Source of the DNA: Pterois miles
Lineage: Eukaryota; Chordata; Actinopteri; Perciformes; Scorpaenidae
DNA: 64,000 nt
Direction of reading: 5' to 3'
Assembly (NCBI GenBank): GCA_947000775.1
Contig: CAMQGK010000008.1
Coordinates: 5,110,501-5,174,500, forward strand
Shown: positions 13,915 through 25,476 of the stretch, in pieces
Layout of the letters: the number at the start of each line of letters is the position of its first letter
How positions within the stretch are numbered: position 1 is the first letter of the stretch
Program-made: the position numbers and the translations under genes
The notes under the pieces: generated by a model
What the model was told of the DNA's origin: nothing
What the model saw: the letters and a program-made list of their open reading frames with translations, nothing else
The model's database searches: none

Positions 13915-14280
13915 CAGTGGTTGCGTCCGAAAATCCATACTAACGTGCTATTTAGTAAGTTACCCCCCAGTAAGTATGAATCCAATAGTACGCAAATTGC
14001 ATACTAACTATGGCACAATATTATAGTATGCAATGCGGGACTTACGGCAGCAATGCAGTAGTAAGGACAATATTCATATGTTATGATATACATGTTGACG
14101 GATGGACTCGTTTAGGTCACGAGTTCGGCACGGGTTACCGTGGTTGCACGTCTCCGATGTAAATTACTGCTCAATACGTCTGAAAGCATACATACTGTTT
14201 ATCCACGTAAAAGTATGTTGAACGACGGTGCACCTAATGGGTATGTAGTGCACAGTATGCGGTTTCGAACACAGCCAATG
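13915..14280. mobile_element. short element with CAGTGGTTGCGTCCGAAA-type inverted ends
   Basis: The left end CAGTGGTTGCGTCCGAAA and the complement of the right end CATTGGCTGTGTTCGAAA are inverted repeats with several mismatches. The interior CACGGGTTACCGTGGTTGCAC, ATTACTGCTCAATACGTCTG and AAAAGTATGTTGAAC is shared with 46987-47487. No clear target duplication is visible. It is non-coding and lies just upstream of the putative nwd2 promoter. Confidence 0.55.
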
Positions 14281-14459
14281 AGTTTTAGCGTTCTCTCTCT
14301 TTTCTGATTGGTGCAATTTCAGATGTTACAATCGCCCCTGGTCTCCCCTATCATAAAAAGAAAAGGTAAGTTTTAGTGAACAAAAAAAAAGTGAAAAAAT
14401 CGGAGTGTAACTTTTATATGAGTAAGTAGGTTAAACTGGAAAAGGCGAATGTAACATTA

Positions 14460-15400
14460 ACTACGTTTTTGTAACGGTAACGTCGCGGCGGTAACGTCAT
14501 TTAGCTACGACACCACACTGCTGACACCGCGGTCCAGTAACGTTTTAATAAGGACTGGGTGAGCACCAGTCTGCCCACCGGAGAGGAGAGAGATAGGGGG
14601 AAAGACATAAAGAGCATCCAGAGCTCCTCTGTCACCTCCATCAAGTCAAACTAAAGCGATAGCGCCACACCGGAACTGTATTTTTAGCCTTCAGCGTAAA
14701 AGGGGGTAAATTCCTGGGACACGCTACGTGAGTATTATCCGATGTAAAAACTCACTTTAAATGAGAACTGAGTCATTCTTTTGTGTTCAAAATAATTTGT
14801 GTTGAAACTCTTTCTTCGTTTTCACTGTAACGCGTCAGGGTGTGGGTGTAGCAACCCGTATGCTGGCACTATTATTTTATTTTGAAAACGCCAGCCGGTA
14901 GTCGCACTTTTATTTTGCTGCGCTTCACGCGCTCTCCGTCTCTCAGAGCTCGGTCGGCTCGCAGAGACAGCAGGATGCCAGAGGGAGCACTCCGACACAC
15001 GGCGTCCGTTTTACCGTCTCCCGGCGTTGTCTCTCGGCCACAGACACTCTGATGGGCGTTTTTATCTTCCTTTTACCGTCCTCGACGCTTGGATATTTTC
15101 GGAAGCCACGAAATGAAGCGAATGAATGTGAGCAACAAGAAGTGTCCTGTTGTTGTGCCTGTCTCCAGCATCACTAGTAGTCAAGTCCTCCCCGTGGATG
15201 CGGTGATGTTTTTTTTTTTGTTTTTTTAGTTGTCTGTTTTCAGAGGATTTAATGTAGTGTTTTGTAGTGGACTACCCAACTTTCCCCCGCTTTTTTGTTG
15301 TCTTTTTCGAGGTTTTCCGTCTTTGAAACAAAAGATTTCAGGATAGACCAACTCCGGAAAACCAGCGACTTGACATCTGCTCCCGGCGGAATAACCATTG
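14460..15400 (+). promoter_or_regulatory. nwd2: putative nwd2 promoter / 5' leader region
   Basis: This stretch upstream of the first coding exon is richer in CpG than the AT-rich flanks, for example around 14472-14530 and 14870-15110. It shows no transposon signature, unlike most sequence on either side. It lies 0.7-1.6 kb upstream of the nwd2 start codon, which fits a promoter plus 5' untranslated sequence. No TATA box or transcription start can be assigned from sequence alone. A splice-acceptor-like TGTGCAG ends at 16073, so the leader could be a separate non-coding exon spliced to the start-codon exon. The boundaries are approximate and the call is inferred from position and composition. 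Confidence 0.4.
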
Positions 15401-16094
15401 TTAGCGGTTATTCGCCTTTACAAGCATCTTCTCTGGGGTGGGAACACGACTGATGCTTGCCTTGCTCGTCTATTCGAGTTTTGTATCGTCTCGTACTGTC
15501 TGTCTGTTTTGTCCCACAGTGGCATGAAAATTCATGAATGCGTCCAAGGACATGTATACAAATTACGCATGCACCATGACGGTAGTAGGCTGTGCGTAAT
15601 ATCCTCTTATTATATCCCTACCACATGAATGCAACACAGTCAATCTCATTCTTGTGTTTGGACAATATCTGGCAGATCCATCCTAACTTAACTGGTGTGT
15701 GTGCGTGCGCGTGTGTGTGTTTGGCATGGGCGTCATGAGTATGGCAATGTAATGTCACGATTAAGTGGAGTAAAATGTCCCAAAAAATCTTGAAAACTGA
15801 TCCCTTCAAAGTCTTATACTAAACAATCTTGGACCAGATATTGAAATGTGTTTTGCCCCCATTAATTAAGCCTGTGAATGCGCCCAAAGTTAGCAGCAAA
15901 TTAAAAAAAAAAAGCCTTTATATACAGCTCCATGCCTTTGCCATAATTAACGCCCCGTGTGTGAGGATGGATCAGGGGAATCTGCGCGTAAAAGCATGCA
16001 CGTCTGCCCATGTGCGCGCCCCTGGCCGCGCTATAACGTGCCCCTTCTGTGTGTACGGTGTATGTGTGTGCAGCCACGCTGGAAGTCGCCCCCC

Positions 16095-16242
16095 ATGTGG
16101 CCGTCGGGAGTGGGGAGCAGGCAGCCCTGCCCGCGGGAGTCGGCGCTGCGCAAGGCGGCCATCAGCGGCAACATCAACGCCCTGCCGCACCACGTCCCCA
16201 CCGGCCGCAGCGTCCGGGTCTTCATCTGTGCCAACCCCGACG
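16095..16242 (+). CDS. nwd2: nwd2 coding exon 1 (residues 1-49 plus 1 nt)
   Basis: The exon starts at an ATG giving MWPSGVGSRQPCPRESA and ends with RVFICANPD plus a G before the donor GTAAGA at 16243. The start was chosen because vertebrate NWD2 proteins begin MWP followed by a Gly/Ser-rich stretch and PCPR. The frame stays open upstream to ATG 15957, but that sequence resembles no NWD2 leader. The start context is weak (C at -3, T at +4). RVFI opens the DUF4062-like domain, where the equivalent strand is usually VFISS. The exon is much more GC-rich than its surroundings. It ends in phase 1 and completes an Asp codon with exon 2. Confidence 0.93.
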
Positions 16243-17262
16243 GTAAGACCCCCACCACCACCATCCATCTTGCACATAATACACACTCTCTTCAAGCCTG
16301 CAGACCCTCAAATTACTCGATAGTTTCCATGCTGAGACTCATTTTACAAATATGGAAATTACATATATTTTACATCCAGGTTGGGCTTTTTAGGATGTTT
16401 TAGTTGAATTCTCTGCAGTGGAGACTAACATGTTATGGCTATCACCTATTAGGGCTGTAAAAAATGAACTGAACCACAGTCAAGTAGAAGGTTAATGCAC
16501 CAGGATAAGAAATATAGCCACTTTCCAAGCATGTGATCTGATCCGGTATTGATTTAGGCCCATTTTGAAGGAAAGGGTAGATTAATGTGGAGTCTATTCG
16601 CAATGAGCATCAAGTTCAAGTTTCACTTTTTTTTGTCATGTGCAGTTTGACACAGGTGCAACGGTAGGATGAAATGCATAGGATGAGAGAAGGAGTGAGC
16701 TCAGCACTAAAACAACATATAAGATAAAATGAAAATAATAAGATGAAACTATGGAAATGAGGACTGTGTGTGAAAGTAGGTGTCAGCATTTAGCTGCGAC
16801 ATATAAAAGATCCATTTCCCTGTATACAAGTGGAAAATATCTTAAATTAGGTTACATTAGGGTTACATTATCACAGCTTGCCAAAAAACAAATTGGAGCA
16901 TGATTTATTCCTAAAATAACGCAATGGAACAACAGATTGCTGTCGACATACAGAGCGCACGGTGTGTTAGCAGAGTGCGAGACAGTCGGGTTGTGAGGGA
17001 GACACCCAGTTGCAGCTCTGTATTTGAATATGCCCTCTGGGCGAGAGGGGGTAAAAATAGGCTCAGTAAAACTGGAGTAAACAAGGCAAGGGAAGTAGAG
17101 TAGGCTATGAGAGAGAGAAGTAGAGAGAAAGAGGAGGGAATGCCAGAATTAAAAAAGGGAGGCTGCTTTTGTCGATACATCACTGTCATTTGCTCGCCTC
17201 CGCTGAGCAAATTGCAAAAAGAATGAGTTGACCTCAGATTATCACACTGTTGAAAAGTGTGG

Positions 17263-17531
17263 CCACCTGTAGCTGACTCAGTGGTTCAGACTTTCCCATC
17301 ATGGCACGGATCGAACGCTCCGATCTACACGTGGATGGGAAAAGCAATGAGTGGGGCTTCGCCGTCGGCGCAAACGGAAAGACACATCTCCAGCGCGAGC
17401 TGTGAAAGGAGCTAATTATGAGCTGCTGTTTCCGGTGAAGCGAGGTGCTGGTATCCAGTGCCATATCTTGGTAATGAAGCCATAGCACTGTGAGACTAAT
17501 AAAGGAATATCTTATCTTATCTTATCTTATA
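17263..17531 (+). mobile_element. degenerate tRNA-derived SINE, family 2
   Basis: A tRNA-like head is visible: TAGCTGACTCAGTGGTTCAG resembles an A box region and GGATCGAACGCTCC a B box. After a non-tRNA body it ends with ACTGTGAGACTAATAAAGG and four (TATCT) units. Head plus retroposon tail supports a SINE, but the body differs from the other SINEs here and both boxes are imperfect. Confidence 0.5.
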
Positions 17532-17852
17532 AACTCGGTCTTGCTTCAGACACCTGCTGATTCCCCTGCCTTGCTCAACTCACATATGCAGGAAGGTATT
17601 CTGTGCATTCGTTTCAGATGACTTCACTCCATTAGCTGTAACTGAACAGAAACTCTCCTTCGCTCGCAGACTTTTGTGGTACTTTCTGTACCAACATGCA
17701 CATGAGGAAGTACTCATAACTGCTGTGACCCAGGTCTGCCCTCAGTCCTGCTGCAGTCTGTTCCTCCATGTTCACTAGAGGGGGCTGTCCATGCACTTTA
17801 TGTAATAGCATTCACCATACTGTACATGTACAGTATAATGTGCTACCAAAAT

Positions 17853-18000
17853 AAGGGTGCTCCAATCAGGATTTTTGGGGCTGATCACCGATCGCTCCAA
17901 GCGGCATCAGCCGATCCGATTACAGATCACAGGGCTTTGTCGAGTTATTTCTCTGCACCAGTCAGCAATGCTCCTCTGCTCTTTGTATGTGCCTGTGTGT
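17853..18000 (+). mobile_element. hAT-like left end fragment (GGGTGCTCCAATCAGGATTT)
   Basis: A recognisable fish hAT-type terminus, AAGGGTGCTCCAATCAGG, is followed by TTTTTGGGGCTGATCACCGATCG. No matching right end was found, so the length is only a guess. It lies just before the repeat at 18075-18303. Confidence 0.35.
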
Positions 18001-18074
18001 GTGTTGGGCATCAGTTCAAACTATTCAAATATCTATTTTTGCGCATTATGTCCACGACATTTGTCCTGATGCTA

Positions 18075-18303
18075 AGCTCACACGACAAGCAACAAAACAG
18101 CCAAGCGTGGCCGGCTACATTGTCGCCGAGTCGTTGTTGAAGTGTTGCTCAAGCGCTCGCCGACGCAGTTATGTTGTTATGTCGGGTGAAACAAAAACAT
18201 CTGATTGATGCAGTGACTGTCATCAGTTTGTAGCTTCATGTGACCAGCTTCCATTAAAAATGGCGTGTAGCCTGTCGCTTTGTCGCTCGTAGTGTGATCA
18301 CAA
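18075..18303 (+). repeat. dispersed repeat with inverted CACACTACGAG-type termini, uninterrupted copy
   Basis: The left side GCTCACACGACAAGC and the right side GTCGCTCGTAGTGTGATC are inverted relative to one another. The interior CGTGGCCGGCTACATTGTCGC, TGTTGCTCAAGCGCTCG and GGTGAAACAAAAACATC is shared with 59547-60073. That copy is interrupted by another element; this one is not, so it serves as the empty site. Confidence 0.55.
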
Positions 18304-18721
18304 CATAAATGGCCAACTTGCCGTTTTGAGCTGAACTTTTGTCAGATGCCCCATTTCTGTTTATTCCCATCACTCGCTTTGAAAGCGCCGCAATGGACGA
18401 GGAAAAGCTGATTCATGAGGATGAAATGAGGACATATCTAGCTTAAAGTTTCCTACTCGCTGTTAGCCATATTTTAGTTATTTCCCGTAAATATAAAGTG
18501 TGCATTTTCTCGAGCGCACAGCTGATAGGTACATAGTTTGTTTACGTGACATCGCAGAAGCGCATACATGCTCGCTTGCCGTCACTTCTCTCTGCAGCCA
18601 AGTTCTACGCCATCGTTACGGTTATTGTTGAAATAATCGCAATAAACAGATTCTGCGTTCACATGCAGAATCTGTAGGCAACGGGACAAGACTTTGGCAT
18701 CGTAAATGTTCTGGTTTCTGT

Positions 18722-19199
18722 TAGGGATGCGACGATACCGGATCGGATATCGGGCTGATACCGACTCAAGTAGCTGGATCTGATATCGCCGACAATGGGT
18801 CCGATCTATTCAATTCAGTTTTATGTTTATATGCATACATGCTAGAATTTTAATCCAGGTTTAAGTTTTGACCAACTTGTTGCTGCATTAAAAGGTTTAC
18901 ACCTGAATTATAATTCATGTTAATTTTGAAGTTTTTGGTGTACAATTTGTCATGTTAATAATACAAAACAATTAAATACATTTATATCTATGTATTTATG
19001 GTCACATTTTATTTTACAAAGCTGGAAAAGCAATGTTTAAGTCAAGCCTGATGTTTCCTTACACATAACAGAACGATCCCAGTCACTTCCACACAGTTAG
19101 ACATACAGCTTATGAAGTAAACACTGGTATTGGATCGGTACTCGGTATACCCAAAGCCCAGATATCGCTATCTGAAAAAGTCGGATCAGTGCATCCTTA
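18722..19199. mobile_element. hAT-like non-autonomous element
   Basis: The left end TAGGGATGCGACGATACC and the complement of the right end TAAGGATGCACTGATCC are terminal inverted repeats with mismatches. The flanks GTTTCTGT (18714-18721) and GCTTCCGT (19200-19207) share 6 of 8 bases, acceptable for an old 8-bp duplication. Subterminal GGATCGGATATCGG and TATTGGATCGGTACTCGG show further symmetry. The element is 478 bp with no coding capacity. Confidence 0.62.
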
Positions 19200-21180
19200 G
19201 CTTCCGTTTGTAGGCTGAGTAGAATTGATTAATCACGCTTGAGCAGGCTTTGGTTGAATGCAGGTAAACCGTCCGTTTGGAGAGCAAAAGAGGTGGAACA
19301 CACTGGCCGACATACAATCTAAGGACCCATCAGTTTTGTCTGACGATGATTTATCTTTTTATTGGTTTAAAATTAGCTTTCTAAAGTGGCTACTGGTGAA
19401 TCTGGTCGTACACATCGTCTCTCAACTCCAGCTCTCCAACAGTCTCGCATCCCGAGTTGCTAATTGGATTATAAGAAATGAGCAGTGCACAGAAAAGGAA
19501 ATATTGGCGTAGATATTGGCTGGCCACACCAAAACCGCAGAAATATAGCCAATAGAGGCTTAACCGTCGTGAGGCCGATAGCCGGCGTGTTCTGAGTCTG
19601 TTATTGAATAGGGTCACGGAAAAAAATAAACCAGACAGACGAAACTATGGCCGAAGATGGTGAGTCAGCTGTGGGAGCGCCGCAGTAACGGTTGAGATAG
19701 AGCAGTCGGGTCTGGTGTGTGTGTGTCCAGCTGTGTAGCTCTCAGAGCAAACTAAAGAGCAGGCAGCATCTGACCAACTCGTCTTATCGTCCTTTATCGA
19801 GACCACAGATCAAACCATTTTGAATGAAAATCAGAGTGCCCTGACATCCCACAGCACATATAATGGACTATTAGTCTATTTAGACTTGTGACTGGGAGGC
19901 TGTAGCTCTGAAATTGAATCAGTAACTCTAACTCTTGTTGAGAAGGAACAGAAAGGGCGTGTTTCCTCACATTTCTCCCCAAACTACATGTAGACGCACT
20001 AAATGAAGCAGTATGAAGGAGACACTGAGAGCTGGGTAGGATCACCCTCGCTTAGACAAACATCCCGTTCTAACACTTAACGAAATATATGTCACACATA
20101 GCAGTGTAATTACACTATTTATAATACCACACACTAGAAAGATGAGCAGTGCTATCCGCTGTGATAATCTCAGCATCGCAGTGCTTTTTTATTGTCTGTG
20201 TGACTGGAGGACCTCTCTGCTGTGATGCTGCTACAATGCCAAGCACTTTATGTGTTGGCTCTGCTGAATATACTAACCCTACCGCTCTTAATCAAAACCT
20301 ATAGACCACTGCGCTGCACTCCCACCGCTGCATTCACCGTCAGGGACCTCTATTGTGTGTACTTGCGGCATCTGTAAAGGGGCATTACACTCAGTTTTAA
20401 CAGTAATTCAGTACATCATACTGACAAAAACTTACAATTTTAACTTACTGTTGCTCCATTTCCTCAATCATATTATCATGTTATATTATATTATTTTGCT
20501 GAGCTATTCTCTGTGTTTACACTCTTGGGATGTCCATACTCATATCTCACAAGCACAGTCTTGCACTAATTATATCCCTGCAGTGTTTACTGGTGACTTT
20601 TTGTACCTTTGCACTACCACCACGACACACAGTCTACCATAGCACCGTATCATGGTCATGGTATCAAAGGGCCAGTCCTTAATAGGCCTCTGTAATCACC
20701 TCACATGCCCTCACTTCCGACATTTGTGTGTGCAATTTTTGATTTACATGTGTGTGAGATATGTGTGTATATGTACAGAAGTTATTGGATGCCTAAAATT
20801 TCCTACAGGATGAATAAATATCTATCGTAGTTGACAGAAGAGTGGTTTGAGATATCAGCACAGCATGCAGATGCTGCAGTAGAAGGTTCAATGCAGTGAT
20901 AGAGCGTATGTATGTATTCCAGAGTGTAAGCTAAACAACTAATTTGAGTGGATTTACATCCTGCTTCCATGATGTTAATGAATCACTCAAGTTCTTGGCT
21001 CAGGTGGATGAGTGTGTGTGTGTGTGTGGCCACACTCGATCAATTAAAAACCCCGCTGTTATCTGTTTTTGCCAGTAGCCAGACGACTGCAACAAACCAG
21101 AGAAAAGCCTAACATGATTTATTTTTGTATTTGTGCATACCTCTCAGTGCATTATGCAGCCTGTCTCCTCTGTCTATATC

Positions 21181-21186
<6 letters not shown>

Positions 21187-21232
<46 letters not shown>
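21187..21232 (+). repeat. (TG)23 microsatellite
   Basis: An uninterrupted TG dinucleotide run of 46 bases follows a short TA tract. On the opposite strand it reads (CA)n, the commonest fish microsatellite type. It is deep in intron 1, far from any splice site. Confidence 0.97.
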
Positions 21233-21235
<3 letters not shown>

Positions 21236-23542
21236 GTCCATATAAGCACATCAAGACAACTCTATTACCTTGCTGTAGTCACCTCAGGGGCTCTGGCATC
21301 GCTTGTAGGCAGCTATTTGTATGCAAGCTATCACTTAAGCTGTTTAACGTTGATAAAGGCTCGAGACCTTAGGGATGCGATGCATAAAATCATCCAATGC
21401 GCCATCATCAAGGCTATAGCATGTCACCACAGAGACCACTAATTACGTTACAATTCGCCCCGCAATTATTCCCACTGTTCCGATTTCCTCTCTTTATCTT
21501 GTTGTAGGTTTTTATCTCAGTTTTCCGTCATTCAATGCTCTTTTTACTTTAAGAATATGTCTCTCTCCCTAATCATCCACTTTTTTGAATTGAGTCTGGT
21601 TGAAAGAGAACAAAGGGGAGAGAGTGGGAGGGTTGGCGAGGCAGACAGAGGGAGAGATGACAGGTGGAAATGCTGTGTCAAGGGTGGCTTTTGTTTCATA
21701 AATTGCTTTTCTGGGGCTGGCGAGTGGCAGGTTTTTGGGCGAGTCTGGCGCCGTTCGTCGGCGTTTAAAGTTTATGATGCGTGCTAGCGAGCTTATTTCT
21801 CCTCCTGTGTCATCCTGGCTCTTCTACCGAAGGGAGAAAGCGAGCTCACTCTGACTAGTTTGGCAGCAGCTTTTTGGTGACCTCGCTCTGAGTTTTTGAG
21901 TTGCTGTGAAGCAATTCTGCACCCCCAGGACGCCGTTCTGACAAATTCAGCAGTTGCCCTCGCACACTCGTCCAGCTCCCCGGGTGTTTGAGCCATTTCA
22001 CAGTACACGCTGTAAAAATACCTCATGAGGGAATGATGGCGATGATAGCAAGCGGCTCGCTACATACACCTGAATAAAATCGCGCTGTGATTATCCACTT
22101 ATGACCAACCATAATTAACCTCAGGAAAAGTAGTGCGGTCCAAGTGGTTTCTAACTAATGGGAATTTTATTTTATGTGCACATCAAGGGCCCTGCTGGGG
22201 AGAGTTTGGAGGCTCAATGCTGATAATTGAGATTGAAAATGAACAAAATCTTACCAGTCACTTCCACTGAATGTTTCATTCAGTGTCTTCTTGGAGCCTC
22301 TCACTATTTTATGTACTTTTAAGTCAGCATAATGTAATGTGGTGAGGCTTCTAGTCAGCCACTGCGTCTTCACTGTATTCTTTAGTTTTGCACATCAAAA
22401 TGTCACATCAAAAGGTGTTATCTGTATACATCTGTATATCTTCCCTCCAGTTTCCAATTTCCCTAAACTGAGGAGTAGCAACTTCACTTCAAAAATCACA
22501 TGAATATTTAACATATCCCCCACACTTTAATTCTCCTCAGAATATAGTACTAATTCTCTTCATTTTTCGAGATCCCGCCACATCAAGGACACAGACAGAA
22601 ATAAAGTATTGCATGCAAAGATGTATCGTTCTAAGAAGGACAGTTTCCAAGATTAAAAAGTAATACCAAGGATTAAAAAATAAAATGTGATGATCTGGTT
22701 CTGAAATTTCTAGTGAGGCAGTATAAAAATAGCAGTGATGAAAAGTGGAAGACCAACTCTCTACAAAAAACTGCTAGTTTTGCATTTAATTACACAACTA
22801 TAACAAAGGAGCTCCTTATGTAAGAAGTAAGCACAAACCTTCTTGAGCTGACCGCCCACTTTGTGTTCGTGGAGCCCCTTAATAACTCAAGTAACTTTCT
22901 TACCACGGGATATGCATAGGTTTGGTTTTAACATATTTTGTTGGGCGACCAATATACATAATTCTGTGTAAGTACAGTTGCTGACACACACACACAGAAC
23001 AAGACACTGGAAAACGGTTGCTTCACGCAGTACATATTTGTTTATATTAATTATTCAAAACAGGGCTGGTTTTATGTTGATCGTTATGTCGTCACAGCAA
23101 ATTTCCAAACAGGTTATTTGGATAAACTGACTGATAAACTGATAAACTGATCACCTGAAAACACATTTAATAAGTGACATACAGTGTTTATAGCTTTTAG
23201 CCTCGCAATGCATTGTTGAGCAGTTGAGCATGTGCAGTTTGTCTCATACACTCGTAGAAATTCTTGTTAAGGTAGTATACAGCACATCCTGGCATTTCTC
23301 AAATAGGGAGGGACAACTTACTAGTGCCCTGGCTTTGGTAGAGACATGTCTGTCCTACCAGCCATATCCAAATCTATGTCCCTGACCAGAGAGCTAATGG
23401 GAAACTAAAGCTGCAGCAGATGAATTCACAGTGATATAAATTGAAAAGCAAGGCATCACACCTTAGCATCACTGTCCAGCTCAATCTACAGGAATAGATT
23501 CAGCATAAAGTCTAACACGCTTTATATAAATATTTATAATCA

Positions 23543-24057
23543 AACTGCCCCCTTGGTGCCCCCATGTTTGAACAAACCACAACAAAAGTGCCCTCTTGGG
23601 TGCCCTTTGAGTAGAGAAAATGGGATGAAGTGCCCTCCAGGGTGCTCTTCTAGTGTAGAAAACGTGCTGAAGTGCCCTCTAGGGTGCCCTTCCGTTGGAG
23701 ACAATGAAATTTAGTACCCTCTAGGGTGCCCTTCCAGCAGTGAAAACTTGATGAAGTACCCTCTAGGGTGCTCTTTCAATAGAGAAAACGTGATTTAGTG
23801 CCCTCTAGGGTGCCCTTCTAGTATAGAAAATGTGATTTAGTGCCCTCCAGGGTGCCCTCCCACTAGAAAAAACATGGTGAGATTCCCTCTAGGGTGTCAA
23901 ATCAAGTCAAGTCAGTTTATTTTTGCATGGCCCAAAGTCACAAATCACAATTTTGACACAGGGGGTGCCCTTCCAGTAGAGAAAACATGATGATGTGCCC
24001 CCTAGGGTACCCTTCCAATAGAGGAAACTTAATGAAGTGCCCTCTGGAGTGGCCTTA
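23543..24057 (+). repeat. 42-bp minisatellite, about 11-12 units, interrupted by a retroposon tail
   Basis: The unit is about 42 bases: AGTGCCCTCTAGGGTGCCC, then TTCCAGTAGAGAAAACATG and ATGA. Units are 75-95 percent alike by eye. A 67-bp foreign insert splits the array at 23897-23963. The unit length is a multiple of three, so long reading frames arise by chance on the minus strand; there is no sign of real coding. Confidence 0.88.
23897..23963 (-). mobile_element. 5'-truncated retroposon tail inserted in minisatellite
   Basis: On the minus strand the insert reads GATTTGTGACTTTGGGCCAT and then AAACTGACTTGACTTGA, the 3' end of a common fish SINE/LINE type that terminates in TTGAC repeats. It is bounded by GGGTG on both sides, a possible short target duplication. 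The repeat units continue in register on either side. Confidence 0.55.
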
Positions 24058-25235
24058 GGGAAAATTTTGCGCTCTGCTGCCCCATCACATGCAGCTGGTG
24101 CACTTTTTATTTTTTCACCCATGCCCCTCAGACAGTTCGTCACTGGATATAATCATGGCTAATTGGACCATCTGACTGGTCTGAGCTTCTGTCAAGAGGC
24201 AAGAGATTTGAATCTCAAATCTACAAGACAACATGTGGTGGCCATGGTTACAGAGTCTCCGCAATCTTGAGCATCAGTCATCATGACTGACTATAATTGG
24301 GCTGTAAAATGTGTAGTGTGTTCCCAGCATAACTGTGATTATATGACAGAGACCCTAAAAGCCCCAGAAGTGGCTTTAAAGGCAACAGCTGCTAGTACAG
24401 ATGTTACCCAATGAACTTGTTATAGTACATTTTTATGTTGGGTAGACCAACACTGGTTCATCATGGGACCACTGTTATGGATATTTAATCATACAAAGTT
24501 TAAGTTACATCCATATTTTACTCTAAATTGTTTTTTCTCTCCATGCTTAACATAAAGTGTGGATGGTGGCACAATAACCTCCAGAGGATTTCCTTCATCC
24601 TGATTCAGTGGTATTCAGATAACCTGTAGGGTCTCCCTGTGCTCAGGAAATGCAGGAACATCTGGCCTTTATGGATGGCTGACTTACACCGCCACAGTTT
24701 GCCTTCAGCATCTTCCAGGTCATTCGGTATCGATTTGCTCACTGGCTGTGCGTTTGCATCATCAGGTTCAGATCCGCACATTAGAGAGTTTGTGTGGTAC
24801 ACTGAACACAGTGAACTTGAACTTTCTTTAGCAACACCTCTGCATCAAATTAAATATCGTGATATTGTTTTCTGATACTGTATTGATTTTTAGTCATTAG
24901 TTTGCAATGATGTTGGATGTTACGACAGTGATATATGAAAATGCAGATCCCACTGTTCTGACAGCATTTTTATTCATGTTTTATGAATATGATGGTTGTG
25001 TTCTTTATGCTATCGCAATATATCGCAATTCATTGAATCGTAACCTCTGTATCGTGATACATAAGGTATCGTCAGATTCTTGCCAATACACTGCCCCATT
25101 TGTGGGGTCTATTCTGATGTACTGTAGACTTAGTTTTAAGATGCTTTATTGTGAAATACGCAGTGTTGAGACGTTGCATTCGACAAAACAAGTGAGAGAG
25201 AATAAAACGCTGCAGGTTAGGGGCTGAATTTGAAT

Positions 25236-25476
25236 TAGGGCTGCAACAAAAGATTGTTTTCAGATAATTGATCCCAAGGTGATGCCTGTAAGTGTATTTT
25301 TTTGTCGGACCAACAGTTGAAAAGCCAAACATATTCACATCTGAGGAGCTGGAACCAGAAAATGGCTTATTTTGCTTGACAAATGATTAAAACGACTGAT
25401 CAAGTATTAAAATTGTTGCTGATTAATTTTCTGGCTATTGACTAAATAGTTTCAGCGAATAATTGTTTCACTAACA
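25236..25476. mobile_element. hAT-like fragment (TAGGGCTGCAAC end)
   Basis: It starts with TAGGGCTGCAACAAAAGATT, holds the family block TTGTCGGACCAACAGTTGAAAA, and ends with GATTAATTTTCTGGCTATTG and TAGTTTCAGCGAATAATTG. The right terminus is degenerate and no target duplication is evident. Related to the element at 63551-63870. Confidence 0.5.

Larger units (their letters stand above)
1..14459. other. intergenic region upstream of nwd2
   Basis: No reading frame here resembles a known protein and no splice-compatible exon set is evident. Recognisable content is transposon-derived: 1776-2338, 4258-4714, 7150-7722, 7727-7943, 9327-9860, 9905-10790 with a nested SINE, 10795-11010 and 13915-14280. 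A stretch at 13098-13460 begins like an hAT end (GAGCTGCAACGTTTAATCG). I see nothing assignable in 1-1775, 2339-4257, 4715-7149, 7950-9326 and 11010-13097, apart from short low-complexity tracts such as AAATG repeats at 12147-12165. Confidence 0.6.

Noticed and set aside
15829..16323. 164-residue + strand open frame overlapping nwd2 exon 1 in another frame
   Set aside because: It overlaps the GC-rich nwd2 exon in a shifted frame, gives a low-complexity Arg/Pro/Ser-rich product and has no recognisable family.
23907..24143. Repeated peptide frame (LYWKGT units) on the minus strand
   Set aside because: It arises from the 42-bp minisatellite, whose unit is a multiple of three, and runs through a retroposon insert. 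It is not a protein.
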